The position numbers and the translations under genes are program-made. A stretch of 14,159 nucleotides of DNA from Acidobacteria bacterium UBA6911 (GTDB lineage Bacteria; Acidobacteriota; UBA6911), in NCBI GenBank assembly GCA_002451015.1, contig DKBB01000099.1, positions 2,174 to 16,332 on the forward strand, given 5' to 3'. This document shows, piece by piece, positions 5,818 through 14,061 of this stretch; positions within the stretch are counted from its first letter, which is position 1, and the number at the start of each line of letters is the position of its first letter. Below the pieces are notes generated by a model. It worked only from the letters and a program-made list of their open reading frames with translations, had not been told where the DNA came from and searched no databases.

Positions 5818-6186
5818 TTACTTTGTTTTTCGCCTCTTGGCTGCTGAAGCTTTTTTGGTTGCAGCCGCTCTTTTAGTTACAGGAGCTTTTTTGGACGCAG
5901 TCGCCTTCTTAGACGCCGACACTTTCTTCGCGGCTTTCTGTTTGACAGGCTCCCAGCGACGAGCAATATTCTCCCGTCCCATCTCCTTGAGTCTCCGGGC
6001 TCCCTTTGCTAAACCCAACCGATGCCCTTTAAAAACTACGGAAGAAACCTTACGGCCAAGGATTTGAGCGATTTCGGCGTTGCTGTGAGTCTTGTAAAGA
6101 CGCTTCAAAAGCGCCACTTCCTCTTTTGTCCATCGAGGACGAACTCGAGAGGTTGTCGTTTTTTTCTTTGCTTTGGTTTTTGGCAA
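5818..6186 (-). CDS. Myb/SANT-like DNA-binding protein with histone H1-like tail
   Basis: The 122-residue, very basic protein has three parts. Residues 1-17 are a Lys/Thr-rich start. Residues 18-61 form a Myb/SANT- or sigma-like helix-turn-helix, with W19, the KEEVALLKRLY helix and a second helix NAEIAQILGRKVSSV. Residues 82-122 are a Lys/Ala/Ser/Thr-rich tail with repeated units ASKKA (91-95, 97-101) and ATKKA (109-113), like histone H1 or bacterial H1 homologues. The likely role is nucleoid binding, compaction or broad transcription control. The start is TTG at 6186: AAGGAG (plus-strand 6195-6200) lies exactly 8 nt before it, and no in-frame ATG occurs until residue 69. The gene is divergent from mutY and preceded by an AT-rich region with a strong hairpin. 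It could instead be a phage-type or plastid-like regulator, but nothing near it supports that. Confidence 0.8.
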   Translation of the reverse strand: MPKTKAKKKTTTSRVRPRWTKEEVALLKRLYKTHSNAEIAQILGRKVSSVVFKGHRLGLAKGARRLKEMGRENIARRWEPVKQKAAKKVSASKKATASKKAPVTKRAAATKKASAAKRRKTK

Positions 6187-6204
6187 TTCTCTAACTCCTT
6201 TATT

Positions 6205-6242
6205 CTTAAAGATCCTATATATTAGGAACTTGCTTCTTTAAG
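6205..6242 (-). promoter_or_regulatory. Hairpin immediately upstream of the Myb/H1-like gene
   Basis: CTTAAAGA (6205-6212) is a perfect inverted repeat of TCTTTAAG (6235-6242), and within it TCCTA (6213-6217) pairs with TAGGA (6223-6227) around TATAT. The structure has 13 base pairs with a 7-nt one-sided bulge. It ends 4 nt before the Shine-Dalgarno (6195-6200). It may be an RNA element or an operator for self-regulation. A TAATAT within it could also serve as a -10 box. Confidence 0.4.
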
Positions 6243-6310
6243 CGTAACCTTTTTGCAAATACATTTCAATCAACATTTTCCCAAACTAACTATTTAGTAT
6301 TTTATACAAA

Positions 6311-6340
6311 TTTATAATGCAAATGGAAGTAATAGTTTAA
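6311..6340 (-). promoter_or_regulatory. Candidate promoter in the AT-rich divergent region
   Basis: The 356-bp space between the minus-strand gene and mutY has no gene and is AT-rich from about 6200 to 6370. On the minus strand TTAAAC (plus 6335-6340) and TATAAA (6311-6316) are 18 nt apart, which would give a leader of about 115 nt carrying the hairpin. On the plus strand a perfect TATAAT sits at 6313-6318, without a good -35, and could serve mutY. Both are consensus matches only. Confidence 0.25.
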
Positions 6341-6542
6341 GAACGCTCCTTAAAATGCTAAAACTTACGTGGTAAATGTTTGGAATTATGGATTTTCGGG
6401 AAAATTACATTTTCAAAATTCCACGGCGTATTCCCGTTATTTTTTACCAGCGCCACTACGAAAAAGGGTAAATCGGCAAGTACGATCCTCCGGCACCGCA
6501 ACGCAGCGCTTCGGCCGGTCCTCAGCCAGGATACGATATCGC

Positions 6543-7598
6543 ATGAAACCGGAAAAGATTGAGGGATTCAGAAACAGCCTTCTGAAATGGTACCATAAAC
6601 ATCGAAGACCCCTTCCCTGGCGTATGAATCCAACACCTTATCGAGTCTGGATCTCTGAAATCATGCTGCAGCAGACCCAGGTAAAATCGGCAATACCTTA
6701 TTTCAACCGATTTGTAAAACGCCTCCCTGACATCGCATCCCTCGCCCAGGCACCTGTAGAGGAGATCCTGGCGCTCTGGTCCGGCCTGGGATATTACAGC
6801 AGGGCCCGAAACCTTCACAAAGCTGCCCGTAAGATTTTGGAGTATTGGGGCGGGATTTTCCCAAACGAATATAAAACGGTTCTTTCCCTTCCCGGCATTG
6901 GGCGGTATACCGCCGGAGCCATTTGTTCCATAGCATTCAATCAGCCGCAACCCGTGGTGGATGGAAACATTCGCCGGGTAATTGTGCGACTAAATGGGAT
7001 TCGAAGTTACATACCGGAAAAATATTTCTGGGATCGAATGACCGAATGGGTTCCGTGGGAAAAAGCATCCGAATTTAACCAGGCGATGATGGAACTTGGA
7101 GCCACGATCTGCCTGCCGGCTCAACCACTCTGCCCGCGATGCCCGGTTCGCCGTTACTGCCTGGCGAAAAAGCAAAACCTGCAAAGCACCATTCCGCTCA
7201 CAAAGCCAAGGAAGGCGATCGTAAAGGTAGGTGTGGTAATTCTGGTAATAAGGTACCGGGGAAAAGTCCTGCTCACCCGCCAGGATGACAGCTTTATCCC
7301 AGGAAAATGGGGGCTTCCCGTCCGGATTGTCCCCTCAGGGCAGTCGCCGGAAGAAACCGCTCAATCCCTGAATAACAAACTTTTTGGCGGGCGGCTGCCG
7401 ATCGAGAGTCTGGCTGTCCTAAAACACAGCATCACACATAACCGTATTTCGGCCCATATTTACACAGGCAACGCGACGGGAATAATCTCTGAATTGTTGG
7501 AAGCAGAAGGCAGGACCTATTGGGCAAACGATTTGCAGCTTGATGGAATGCTTACATCGTCTCTGTTTCGAAAAGCGGTTCAACGATGCAGGAAGTAG
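6543..7598 (+). CDS. mutY: Adenine DNA glycosylase MutY
   Basis: The 351-residue enzyme removes adenine mispaired with 8-oxoguanine in base excision repair. Catalytic Glu39 lies in ISEIMLQQTQV. The helix-hairpin-helix LPGIGRYTAGAI (116-127) leads to catalytic Asp140 in VVDGN, both two residues beyond E. coli E37 and D138. The [4Fe-4S] loop is C190-x6-C197-x2-C200-x5-C206. Residues about 228-345 form the NUDIX-like domain that reads 8-oxoG, with the phrase PGKWGLPVR and a HSITH segment. The frame is open upstream to 6369, but the family length and an AGGA about 11 nt upstream support ATG 6543. The longer start would add 58 residues with no resemblance to MutY. The gene is convergent with the Spy-like gene, 19 bp apart. 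Confidence 0.95.
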   Translation: MKPEKIEGFRNSLLKWYHKHRRPLPWRMNPTPYRVWISEIMLQQTQVKSAIPYFNRFVKRLPDIASLAQAPVEEILALWSGLGYYSRARNLHKAARKILEYWGGIFPNEYKTVLSLPGIGRYTAGAICSIAFNQPQPVVDGNIRRVIVRLNGIRSYIPEKYFWDRMTEWVPWEKASEFNQAMMELGATICLPAQPLCPRCPVRRYCLAKKQNLQSTIPLTKPRKAIVKVGVVILVIRYRGKVLLTRQDDSFIPGKWGLPVRIVPSGQSPEETAQSLNNKLFGGRLPIESLAVLKHSITHNRISAHIYTGNATGIISELLEAEGRTYWANDLQLDGMLTSSLFRKAVQRCRK

Positions 7599-7617
7599 AT
7601 AGACGAAAAATTGTGGA

Positions 7618-8082
7618 TTACATTCTTCCGGGTTTTCTGCGGTTCTCCCTCGGCTGTTCGGGTCTTATGCGTCTGGATGCCCTGTCCAACCATTCGTTCC
7701 ACTTTGATACGAAGCTGTCGAATTTCATTTTCTGATCTTCATCTAGGATAGCACCAACCTTGCGATTGTGTTCGGTTAAGATCACATCTCTCCTTTTATC
7801 GAGATCGATCATCTGGTCCCTCTTCAGCGCCTCAGTCTCTTCAAACTTCTTTCTTGTTTCCGCCATAATTCCCTCAAACTGCTTTTTCTGCTCCTCAGTC
7901 AGATTGAGTTCAGGGAATGGCGGGCGTGTCATCTCCGTCTTAGGTGGAGGGGGCACATCATCAAAAGTCCTTACAGCGTCTGTAGATGGCTTTAACCAGA
8001 AAAATGATCCGGCTGCGCCGATTATTATACCGACAAGGAATACAGCTACCAATACGGCGAGCGCTCGGAGACGATCTTTCAT
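7618..8082 (-). CDS. Membrane-anchored Spy/CpxP-like (LTxxQ) periplasmic protein
   Basis: The 154-residue protein has one N-terminal membrane segment (about 7-29) and a proline-rich linker (44-58). A helical periplasmic domain follows with LTEEQ at 61-65 and a second, related LDEDQ at 113-117. These are the LTxxQ motifs of Spy and CpxP and of heavy-metal sensors such as CnrX and ZraP. Spy-like proteins are chaperones; CnrX-type proteins sense metals and control a sigma/anti-sigma pair. Only one His (105) is present in the periplasmic part, unlike the His-rich metal site of CnrX, so direct metal sensing is doubtful. The start ATG overlaps the anti-sigma stop as ATGA (8079-8082), so it is the third gene of the sigma operon and probably a sensor or chaperone output of it. 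Confidence 0.8.
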   Translation of the reverse strand: MKDRLRALAVLVAVFLVGIIIGAAGSFFWLKPSTDAVRTFDDVPPPPKTEMTRPPFPELNLTEEQKKQFEGIMAETRKKFEETEALKRDQMIDLDKRRDVILTEHNRKVGAILDEDQKMKFDSFVSKWNEWLDRASRRIRPEQPRENRRKPGRM

Positions 8083-8534
8083 TGAGATTTAACCTCTTGC
8101 TCCATCAAGAAAATCAGTTCGGTGTAGTTCTGGGTCTGCAGAGTGCCGGCATCCAGATTGATCGTTTCCGCTTTGTCCATCAGCTTCTCGTACTCCGAAT
8201 AAGCGCTCGTAGGCTGGTAATTCGGAACTAGCCAAAGGGCAGAAAAAAGAACGCACACCAAAGCCAGTGCTGCAAAAGCAGGCCCCGGGCGCAGCCAGCC
8301 GATCACAAGAGCGTCCCAGGTCTTGTTCTGCCGGAACGCCTTTTCGGCTATTTGTTCCGACAGGTCCATCGGCATAATTATCGAATCCTGTTTGAGAATA
8401 AATGCAAGATTGTCGAGTAGAGATATTTTCGCCCGGCAATCAGCACATTCGGCCAAATGGGTTTCGAAATTTCTGATTTCATTCGGGCCGAGTTCCCCAT
8501 CACGATATTTATCGAACAGATTGCATAATCTCAT
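8079..8534 (-). CDS. Zinc-finger anti-sigma factor, single membrane span
   Basis: The 151-residue protein has an N-terminal ZAS (zinc-finger anti-sigma) domain with H26-x3-C30-x2-C33 and an upstream C4 as likely fourth ligand, around YRDGEL (10-15). One membrane helix follows (about 85-103), then a short periplasmic tail. It should hold the co-encoded sigma factor inactive at the membrane until envelope stress. The start ATG at 8534 lies 4 nt after the sigma stop (8539), and the end overlaps the Spy-like start, so the three are co-translated. Whether release is by proteolysis (RsePs-type) or by conformational change cannot be told from the sequence. Confidence 0.85.
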   Translation of the reverse strand: MRLCNLFDKYRDGELGPNEIRNFETHLAECADCRAKISLLDNLAFILKQDSIIMPMDLSEQIAEKAFRQNKTWDALVIGWLRPGPAFAALALVCVLFSALWLVPNYQPTSAYSEYEKLMDKAETINLDAGTLQTQNYTELIFLMEQEVKSQ

Positions 8535-8538
8535 CAGT

Positions 8539-9147
8539 TTACTTTTCGCTCCTTCCTTTTATCCCGGAAAGATAGGCGCGAAACTTCCTCTGCAGTTCTG
8601 CACGCGCGCGGGAAACGCGAACTCGCGCAGCCACTTCAGAGGTTCCCAGGCACCTTGCGACATCCTCATAGGGTTTTTCGTCTACTTCTCTTAAAATGAA
8701 CGCCACCCGATATTTTGGATTCAAACCTTCCAAAAGAGCTTGGGCTACTTTAACATAATCCGCCGTCCCTTCTGCAATACCTGATTCAAAATTGCTGTCA
8801 TTGGACAAATCGGCAAGCAACCGCTCCTGGTCATGTTCTCTGAGTTCCGACCAGAGCTGTGTTTTTCGGCCCTTTTTTCTGCGAAGCTGATCGATGCAGT
8901 AATTCGTAGCAATCCTCATTATCCAGGGTCCGAATGGATACTTAAGGTCGAAATTATTCAACGCGGTGAATGCCCGCAAAAAAACCTCCTGAACGGCATC
9001 CTCATTATCCCGGGAATTACCCAGGGTTCTGTGTACCACAGCCCAAACCGCGGACTGATACCGCCTCACGAGCTCGGCAAATGCCTCTTCATCCCCATTG
9101 AGCGTGCTTTCGATCAGAACGGAATCTGCCGAATCCATAATGCTCAT
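8539..9147 (-). CDS. ECF (group 4) RNA polymerase sigma factor
   Basis: The 202-residue protein has sigma region 2 (about 22-91), with DAVQEVFLRAFTALNNF for core binding and the -10 region helix FGPWIMRIATNYCIDQLRR. Sigma region 4 follows (about 134-190), with LNPKYRVAFILREVDEKPY and the helix-turn-helix EDVARCLGTSEVAARVRVSR. Region 3 and region 1.1 are absent, which defines the ECF group. It would direct transcription of an envelope stress regulon under the next gene's control. The start ATG 9147 and ATG 9138 both lack a good Shine-Dalgarno, so the exact N-terminus is not certain. No obvious ECF -35 (GGAAC) is seen just upstream, which leaves self-regulation unproven. Confidence 0.9.
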   Translation of the reverse strand: MSIMDSADSVLIESTLNGDEEAFAELVRRYQSAVWAVVHRTLGNSRDNEDAVQEVFLRAFTALNNFDLKYPFGPWIMRIATNYCIDQLRRKKGRKTQLWSELREHDQERLLADLSNDSNFESGIAEGTADYVKVAQALLEGLNPKYRVAFILREVDEKPYEDVARCLGTSEVAARVRVSRARAELQRKFRAYLSGIKGRSEK

Positions 9148-9262
9148 CTTTTATTTACGAATGAATTACTACTTGTTACAGGAAATGCTATAACCATCGT
9201 TTCTGTCCAGCTTCCCGTTGAAGAATGAAAACCTGGAAGCGTATTCAACTTTCCCTCTATAA

Positions 9263-9291
9263 ACCATAAACTATTTGGCCGGAATCGACAA
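9263..9291 (-). promoter_or_regulatory. Candidate promoter of the sigma factor operon
   Basis: On the minus strand TTGTCG (plus 9286-9291) and TATGGT (9263-9268) are 17 nt apart, each four of six. The start would be near 9256, about 110 nt before the sigma gene. The -35 is the same TTGTCG as that in the DsbA-like promoter candidate. It is a consensus match only. Confidence 0.25.
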
Positions 9292-9336
9292 ATAAGCCCC
9301 TGTTTACCGTGTTTTATTTTTTGAGATGGACGGAGG

Positions 9337-10035
9337 TCACATTCTTGTTCTCATAAAGGACATTATGGACTCGGCCGGGATCAGGTCGGGAAGCACCAAA
9401 TCCGGCCCACAAGCCCGAAGCTCGTCGATACCGTATCCGCCGCTGGCAACGGCAATGGTGAAGGCACCCGCATTACGGCCGTGCATTACGTCGAACGGCG
9501 TGTCTCCGATCACAAATGCACCATCAACGACGCCCGGGGAGGCATGATGCATTCCGCGCAGGATGGCGATACGCGTCAGTTCCGTTCTATCCTCGGAATC
9601 CGAACCGAACCCACCAAAATGAAAAAAACCGTTTAATCCGGCGTTTTTCAGCTTGATTCTGGCTCCACCTTCAAGATTTCCCGTTGCCAGGCCGAGAGCA
9701 AAATCGGATTCGGAAGACAAAGCCTTCAAGAAGGTACTCACCCCCGGTAGAATCTGAATCCTCCCCGATTTCATGATTTTCGCTATTTCGTCTTCTAAAA
9801 ATTCGAGATAACACGAAAACATCTCTTGCTGTGAGTCACTGCACAACCGGTCGTCTAAGTGATTTTGCTCCAGGATCTCCCTTAAAATCAAAGGATCTGT
9901 TTTGCCATCCGGACGAATCAGTTGATTTTCAATCCTGATATCGAAAGTCTCCTGCAGCGCCCTGTGAAATGCACGCATTCCTGCACCATCGGTAGATATC
10001 AGAGTCCCATCAATATCAAAAAGTACCAGTATCAT
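9337..10035 (-). CDS. HAD-superfamily phosphatase (phosphoglycolate phosphatase-like)
   Basis: The 232-residue protein carries the haloacid dehalogenase motifs: I, FDIDGT with nucleophile D7 and acid/base D9; II, LATGN (Thr); III, a Lys in the KLKNAG segment; IV, VIGDTPFDV. A helical cap (about 20-95) after motif I makes it a cap-C1 enzyme like phosphoglycolate phosphatase or beta-phosphoglucomutase. Gph would remove phosphate from 2-phosphoglycolate, but the substrate cannot be told from these motifs. I use ATG at 10035; a GTG at 10044 is in frame and equally lacks a Shine-Dalgarno. The gene is on the same strand as the sigma operon, with 189 bp between them, so it is probably separate. Confidence 0.85.
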   Translation of the reverse strand: MILVLFDIDGTLISTDGAGMRAFHRALQETFDIRIENQLIRPDGKTDPLILREILEQNHLDDRLCSDSQQEMFSCYLEFLEDEIAKIMKSGRIQILPGVSTFLKALSSESDFALGLATGNLEGGARIKLKNAGLNGFFHFGGFGSDSEDRTELTRIAILRGMHHASPGVVDGAFVIGDTPFDVMHGRNAGAFTIAVASGGYGIDELRACGPDLVLPDLIPAESIMSFMRTRM

Positions 10036-10044
10036 TCTATGCAC

Positions 10045-10371
10045 TTACTAAATAAACCATTTCTAAGATAAACGATTTCTTGTTCTCATATTCCGGCAAA
10101 GTACTGTCGAGAATCGAAGCGCTCTATATTCCAATCTGCACCGACAACGTCATTGTGCATCAAGGCACCCCGGATTCCAACATTGCTTTTCTCCAGAAGC
10201 CCTTACCGTTGAAGGACTGATCCGAACGATACTGAATGTCCTTGACTTCTGATTCACGTAGGACATATTTGGTTTTTCTTCAGTATTATAAAAAGGGGAA
10301 TTGTAGCCTGACACTATTTTTGCCTGCCACACTCACCTGCTCTTGTATTAGTCTAGAAAGCGGGAGGTTTG
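10045..10371. other. Divergent intergenic region, HAD gene and ABC operon
   Basis: No convincing gene is seen. On the plus strand TTGACT (10242-10247) with CATATT (10264-10269), 16 nt apart, and TTGCCT (10320-10325) with TGTATT (10344-10349), 18 nt apart, are promoter candidates for the ABC operon. GGGAGG at 10362-10367 is the ribosome binding site for ATG 10372. Confidence 0.35.
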
Positions 10372-12135
10372 ATGGCGGCGCTTTTACGGCTTTTTCGTTT
10401 TCTGCATAAATCCGAAGGCATATTGACGGTATCCTTCATTTTCCTTCTCGCGTCCACCGGGCTTGTTTTAATTCAGCCCCGACTGATCGAATATGCCATC
10501 GACAAGGGGATTGAAGCGGGCAGTGTCAACGCAATTCTCCGGGGCGCCGCAGGCATTCTTTTCGCGGCACTGCTGGCTGCGGGACTCCACCTGGCGTCCG
10601 GATACATGCTGATCAAATCCTCCCAGGCAATGGGCTATTCGATGCGCAATGCCCTGTACCGCAAGGTCATGAGTTTTTCCTTTGAAAACCTGGACCGCTG
10701 GCGCACCGGCGAAATAATGGTGCGGTTGAACTCGGACGTAAACACAATCCGCATGTTTGTCCGCATGGGCGTATTTATCATCGTCCAATCCGTCATCATG
10801 ATAGTGGGGACTATCGTCGCCATGTACCTCAGAGATCCCGGGCTCGCCGGCGTCATGGCGATCTTCATGCCGCTGACGCTTGCCCTGTTTTTCATGGTCG
10901 CGACCTTCATACGCCCTTTATTTATGAAAGCCAGAACCGCCCTGGATGAACTGAACAACACTCTTCAGGAAAACCTGGCCGGGGCCAAGGTCGTCCGCGC
11001 CTTTGCCCGCCAGGCCCAGGAACTGATCAAGTTCGGGATCCGCAATAGGAGCCTTTACAAGATCAGCCTGAACGTGGGGTATAAATTAGCCCTTTTCTTC
11101 CCGCTGTTCTTTTTTATAGCCCAAATGGCGACTTTGATTGTGATATGGGCGGGAGGAACAACCATTATCGCAAACTCCACTTCCGGAATAGACGGCAACC
11201 TGACGCTGGGCAAACTGGTGGCCTTTAACAACTATGCCTCGATGGCCATGTTTCCCCTTTTGATGCTCGGCATGGTACTGAATTTTATCAGCATGGCGAT
11301 GGCATCGGCCCTCCGGCTGGATGCGCTGTTTCATGAAAAATCCACCATAATGGAAAAACAGGATGCTTGTCACCTCATGCGGCTTGAAGGCAAGATTGAA
11401 TTTCGCAATGTGTCCTTCCGCTACGGACACGGCGAGAAAGCCTTAAGCAATGTTAACCTGACCGTTCAGCCGGGTGAAAAACTGGGTATTATCGGTGCCA
11501 CGGGATCCGGAAAATCCAGCCTGGTGAATCTGATCCCCAGGTTCTACGATCCCGAAGAGGGCAGCATCCTGGTCGATGACATAAATGTGAGGGATATTGC
11601 ATTCGATACCCTGAGAACCCGGATTGCCATAGTGCTTCAGGAATCAGTCCTTTTCAGCGGGACAATTCGCGACAACATTACTTACAGCGCACCGAATGCC
11701 GAACGGACACACATGGAAAAGGCTGCCGAAATCGCCTGCGCGACGGAATTTATCAACGACAAGCCGGAAGGTTGGGAGGCTCTTGTGGGAGAACGGGGCG
11801 CCGGGCTTTCGGGAGGGCAGCGTCAACGGGTCGCCATTGCCCGGGCTGTCGCCGCCGATCCGGATGTGATCATATTGGACGACGTAACATCCTCGCTCGA
11901 CCTGGCAACGGAAAAACACATCATTGAAGCCCTGTATCGGGAATTCAGCGATCGTACGGCCATCATTATCAGCCAGAAGATAGAAACGATTCGCAAGGCC
12001 GACCGGATTGCGGTTATGGAAAACGGCCGCATCACGGCCATCGGCAATCACGACAAACTGCTGCAGTACAATGAAACATATCGCACGATTTATGAAACAC
12101 AATCGGGTTCCGCTCGGGGGACATGGACGGCATGA
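10372..12135 (+). CDS. ABC exporter half-transporter, degenerate ATPase site
   Basis: The 587-residue protein has an N-terminal membrane domain with six helices (about 15-310) and a C-terminal nucleotide-binding domain. Walker A is GATGSGKS (375-382), the signature LSGGQ is at 479-483, and Walker B ends ILD503. The residue after Walker B is D504 instead of catalytic Glu, and the switch His is Q535 (ISQKIETIRKAD). This pattern is known from one half of heterodimeric exporters such as TM287/288, TmrAB and BmrCD. The partner is the next gene. Together they should export drugs, lipids or peptides; the cargo cannot be told. GGGAGG lies 4 nt before ATG 10372. A TTG at 10369 is in frame but too close to it. 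Confidence 0.93.
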   Translation: MAALLRLFRFLHKSEGILTVSFIFLLASTGLVLIQPRLIEYAIDKGIEAGSVNAILRGAAGILFAALLAAGLHLASGYMLIKSSQAMGYSMRNALYRKVMSFSFENLDRWRTGEIMVRLNSDVNTIRMFVRMGVFIIVQSVIMIVGTIVAMYLRDPGLAGVMAIFMPLTLALFFMVATFIRPLFMKARTALDELNNTLQENLAGAKVVRAFARQAQELIKFGIRNRSLYKISLNVGYKLALFFPLFFFIAQMATLIVIWAGGTTIIANSTSGIDGNLTLGKLVAFNNYASMAMFPLLMLGMVLNFISMAMASALRLDALFHEKSTIMEKQDACHLMRLEGKIEFRNVSFRYGHGEKALSNVNLTVQPGEKLGIIGATGSGKSSLVNLIPRFYDPEEGSILVDDINVRDIAFDTLRTRIAIVLQESVLFSGTIRDNITYSAPNAERTHMEKAAEIACATEFINDKPEGWEALVGERGAGLSGGQRQRVAIARAVAADPDVIILDDVTSSLDLATEKHIIEALYREFSDRTAIIISQKIETIRKADRIAVMENGRITAIGNHDKLLQYNETYRTIYETQSGSARGTWTA

Positions 12136-14057
12136 GCGATGTAAAAAATCCAGCCCGGAATCCACAGCCCCCTGGCCATCCTTCCGGAGGGACGGCGCAT
12201 AGACACCAACGCGGCCCGGCGGCGATGCATTCCACACCTATTGAAGCACCGAAGGACTTTCGCAAGGCTTTCCGTCGTTTTATTCGTTATTTCGGACCCT
12301 TCCGAGCCCTGATCCTCACAGCCACCGTATTTATCGCGGTAGGTACAATACTCAGGAATCTTGGGCCGATATTGATTGGAGACGCCATTACACAGGATCT
12401 GGAACTGTCTAAGAACCTTCCGGATTTTGTATTCCGAATGAAAATCATACTGGCAACTATCGTGGGAGCATGGATTGCGGACGCCGTCTCCGGAATCCTT
12501 CTGACCCGTCTTTCCAATAAGATCGTATACCGGCTACGGGCCGATTCCTTCGCTCATGTCCAGACTCTCTCGATGGGTTCTTTCGAAAAGCGGGGCATCG
12601 GGGATTTTATAAGCCGGATGACGAACGACATTGAAATGATCTATAACGCACTGAACAACGGCTTTTCCAGCCTGGTCGGCGGTCTTCTTTCCATGGGGAC
12701 CATTCTGGTCATCTTGTTGACCCGCTCCGTTCCCCTATCCCTTGTGGTCATAGCTGTAGTACCCGTCATGGCGGTTCTGACCGGGATCATCGGCAAAAAA
12801 ATCCGCGCGGCATTCCGAACCAACCAGGAATGGGTCGGCCGATTGACCGCGAACATTGAAGAATCGGTCTCCGGCGTCCGGGTAATCAAGACCTTTCGGA
12901 GAGAGGAGGCGGAGTTTCGCAAGTTTGAAGCCATCAACGATAAAAACCGGCGGGTGGGTGTAAAAGCCGAGCTAATTTCCTATTCTTTCATACCCCTGAT
13001 GAATTTCATGACATCGCTGACCCTGTGCCTGATTGTCGGTGTCGGGGGGTATTTTGCGCTGCGGTCGGGGGCGGGCCAAGCTATGGCAGGTGGCAGCGCG
13101 GCCGCCGGAGGTGTATCCATCGGTCTTCTGACCGCATTTATTCTTTACTCTCAGCGTTTCTTTGAACCTCTGCGCCAAATCACCCAAGTTTACAGCATGT
13201 TGCAATCGGCCATGGCAGGAGTAGAGCGTCTTTTCGAAATGATGGATATGAAATCCGAAGTAGCAGACAAGCCCGAAGCCTTGCCACTTTCGGATATTCG
13301 CGGCGCAGTGGAGTTCAACCATGTCGGTTTCTCATACGAAGAGGGCAAAACCGTTCTTGAAGACATACATTTTCAGACACAGCCGGGCCAGGTCGTCGCC
13401 GTCGTCGGTCCCACGGGCGCCGGCAAAACTACTCTCATCAACCTGCTGAGCCGCTTCTACGATGTAAAAGAAGGATCTATCGCTGTTGATGGCAACGATA
13501 TCCGAGACATTAAAGTAAACGACCTGCGTACCTCCATGGGAATCGTGCTGCAGGAACCCTTTTTCTTCGCAACCTCCATCCGGGAAAATCTTTTATATGC
13601 CCGCCCAAATGCCACGGAAGAGCAGATAATTGCGGCAGCTCGGACCGCCAACGCCCACTATTTTATCTCCCGTCTTCCGGACGGCTACAACACTGTTTTA
13701 TCCGAACGGGGCAACAATCTTTCTCAGGGACAGCGGCAGCTCCTGGGCATTGCGCGAGCCATCTTGGCTGATCCCCGCATACTGATTCTGGACGAAGCGA
13801 CCTCCAGCGTCGACACCATGACGGAGGCGCACATCCAGGAAGGCATGATTCGTCTGATGAAAGACCGCACCAGCTTCATAATTGCGCACCGGCTGTCTAC
13901 AGTTCGCAACGCGGACCAGGTATTCGTTCTTCACAACCGCCGCATCGTTGAATCAGGGACGCACGATCAGCTGATCAAAAAACCGGGGGGATTTTACGCG
14001 AAGCTGTATGGACTGCAGGAACAGAAAGCTGAGGTTCTTGAGACGGATTTTGATTAA
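12132..14057 (+). CDS. ABC exporter half-transporter, canonical ATPase site
   Basis: The 641-residue protein is the partner half. A polar Pro-rich N-terminal tail (about 1-45) precedes a six-helix membrane domain (about 50-345). In the nucleotide-binding domain, Walker A is GPTGAGKT (426-433), the signature LSQGQ (530-534), Walker B ends ILD554 followed by catalytic E555, and the switch His is H586 (IIAHRLSTVRNAD). Its Walker motifs would combine with the first gene's LSGGQ to form the one fully competent site. The first gene's degenerate Walker motifs would face this LSQGQ. I chose ATG 12132, which overlaps the upstream stop as ATGA and has CGGGGGA about 10 nt before it; ATG 12123 would leave the Shine-Dalgarno only 1 nt away. 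The coupling suggests equimolar expression. Confidence 0.93.
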   Translation: MSDVKNPARNPQPPGHPSGGTAHRHQRGPAAMHSTPIEAPKDFRKAFRRFIRYFGPFRALILTATVFIAVGTILRNLGPILIGDAITQDLELSKNLPDFVFRMKIILATIVGAWIADAVSGILLTRLSNKIVYRLRADSFAHVQTLSMGSFEKRGIGDFISRMTNDIEMIYNALNNGFSSLVGGLLSMGTILVILLTRSVPLSLVVIAVVPVMAVLTGIIGKKIRAAFRTNQEWVGRLTANIEESVSGVRVIKTFRREEAEFRKFEAINDKNRRVGVKAELISYSFIPLMNFMTSLTLCLIVGVGGYFALRSGAGQAMAGGSAAAGGVSIGLLTAFILYSQRFFEPLRQITQVYSMLQSAMAGVERLFEMMDMKSEVADKPEALPLSDIRGAVEFNHVGFSYEEGKTVLEDIHFQTQPGQVVAVVGPTGAGKTTLINLLSRFYDVKEGSIAVDGNDIRDIKVNDLRTSMGIVLQEPFFFATSIRENLLYARPNATEEQIIAAARTANAHYFISRLPDGYNTVLSERGNNLSQGQRQLLGIARAILADPRILILDEATSSVDTMTEAHIQEGMIRLMKDRTSFIIAHRLSTVRNADQVFVLHNRRIVESGTHDQLIKKPGGFYAKLYGLQEQKAEVLETDFD

Positions 14058-14061
14058 TTGG

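Noticed and set aside
5448..6067. Two consecutive plus-strand open frames after the MauE-like gene
   Set aside because: They have no ribosome binding sites and an unlikely composition, and the second lies antisense to the well-supported Myb/H1-like gene.
6369..6542. A 58-residue N-terminal extension of MutY
   Set aside because: It has no resemblance to the family, an AT-rich intergenic composition at its 5' part, and the family-length start at 6543 has an AGGA upstream.
10150..10332. Minus-strand open frame of 60 codons between the HAD gene and the ABC operon
   Set aside because: It has low-complexity, non-protein-like sequence, no ribosome binding site, and overlaps the likely ABC promoter region.
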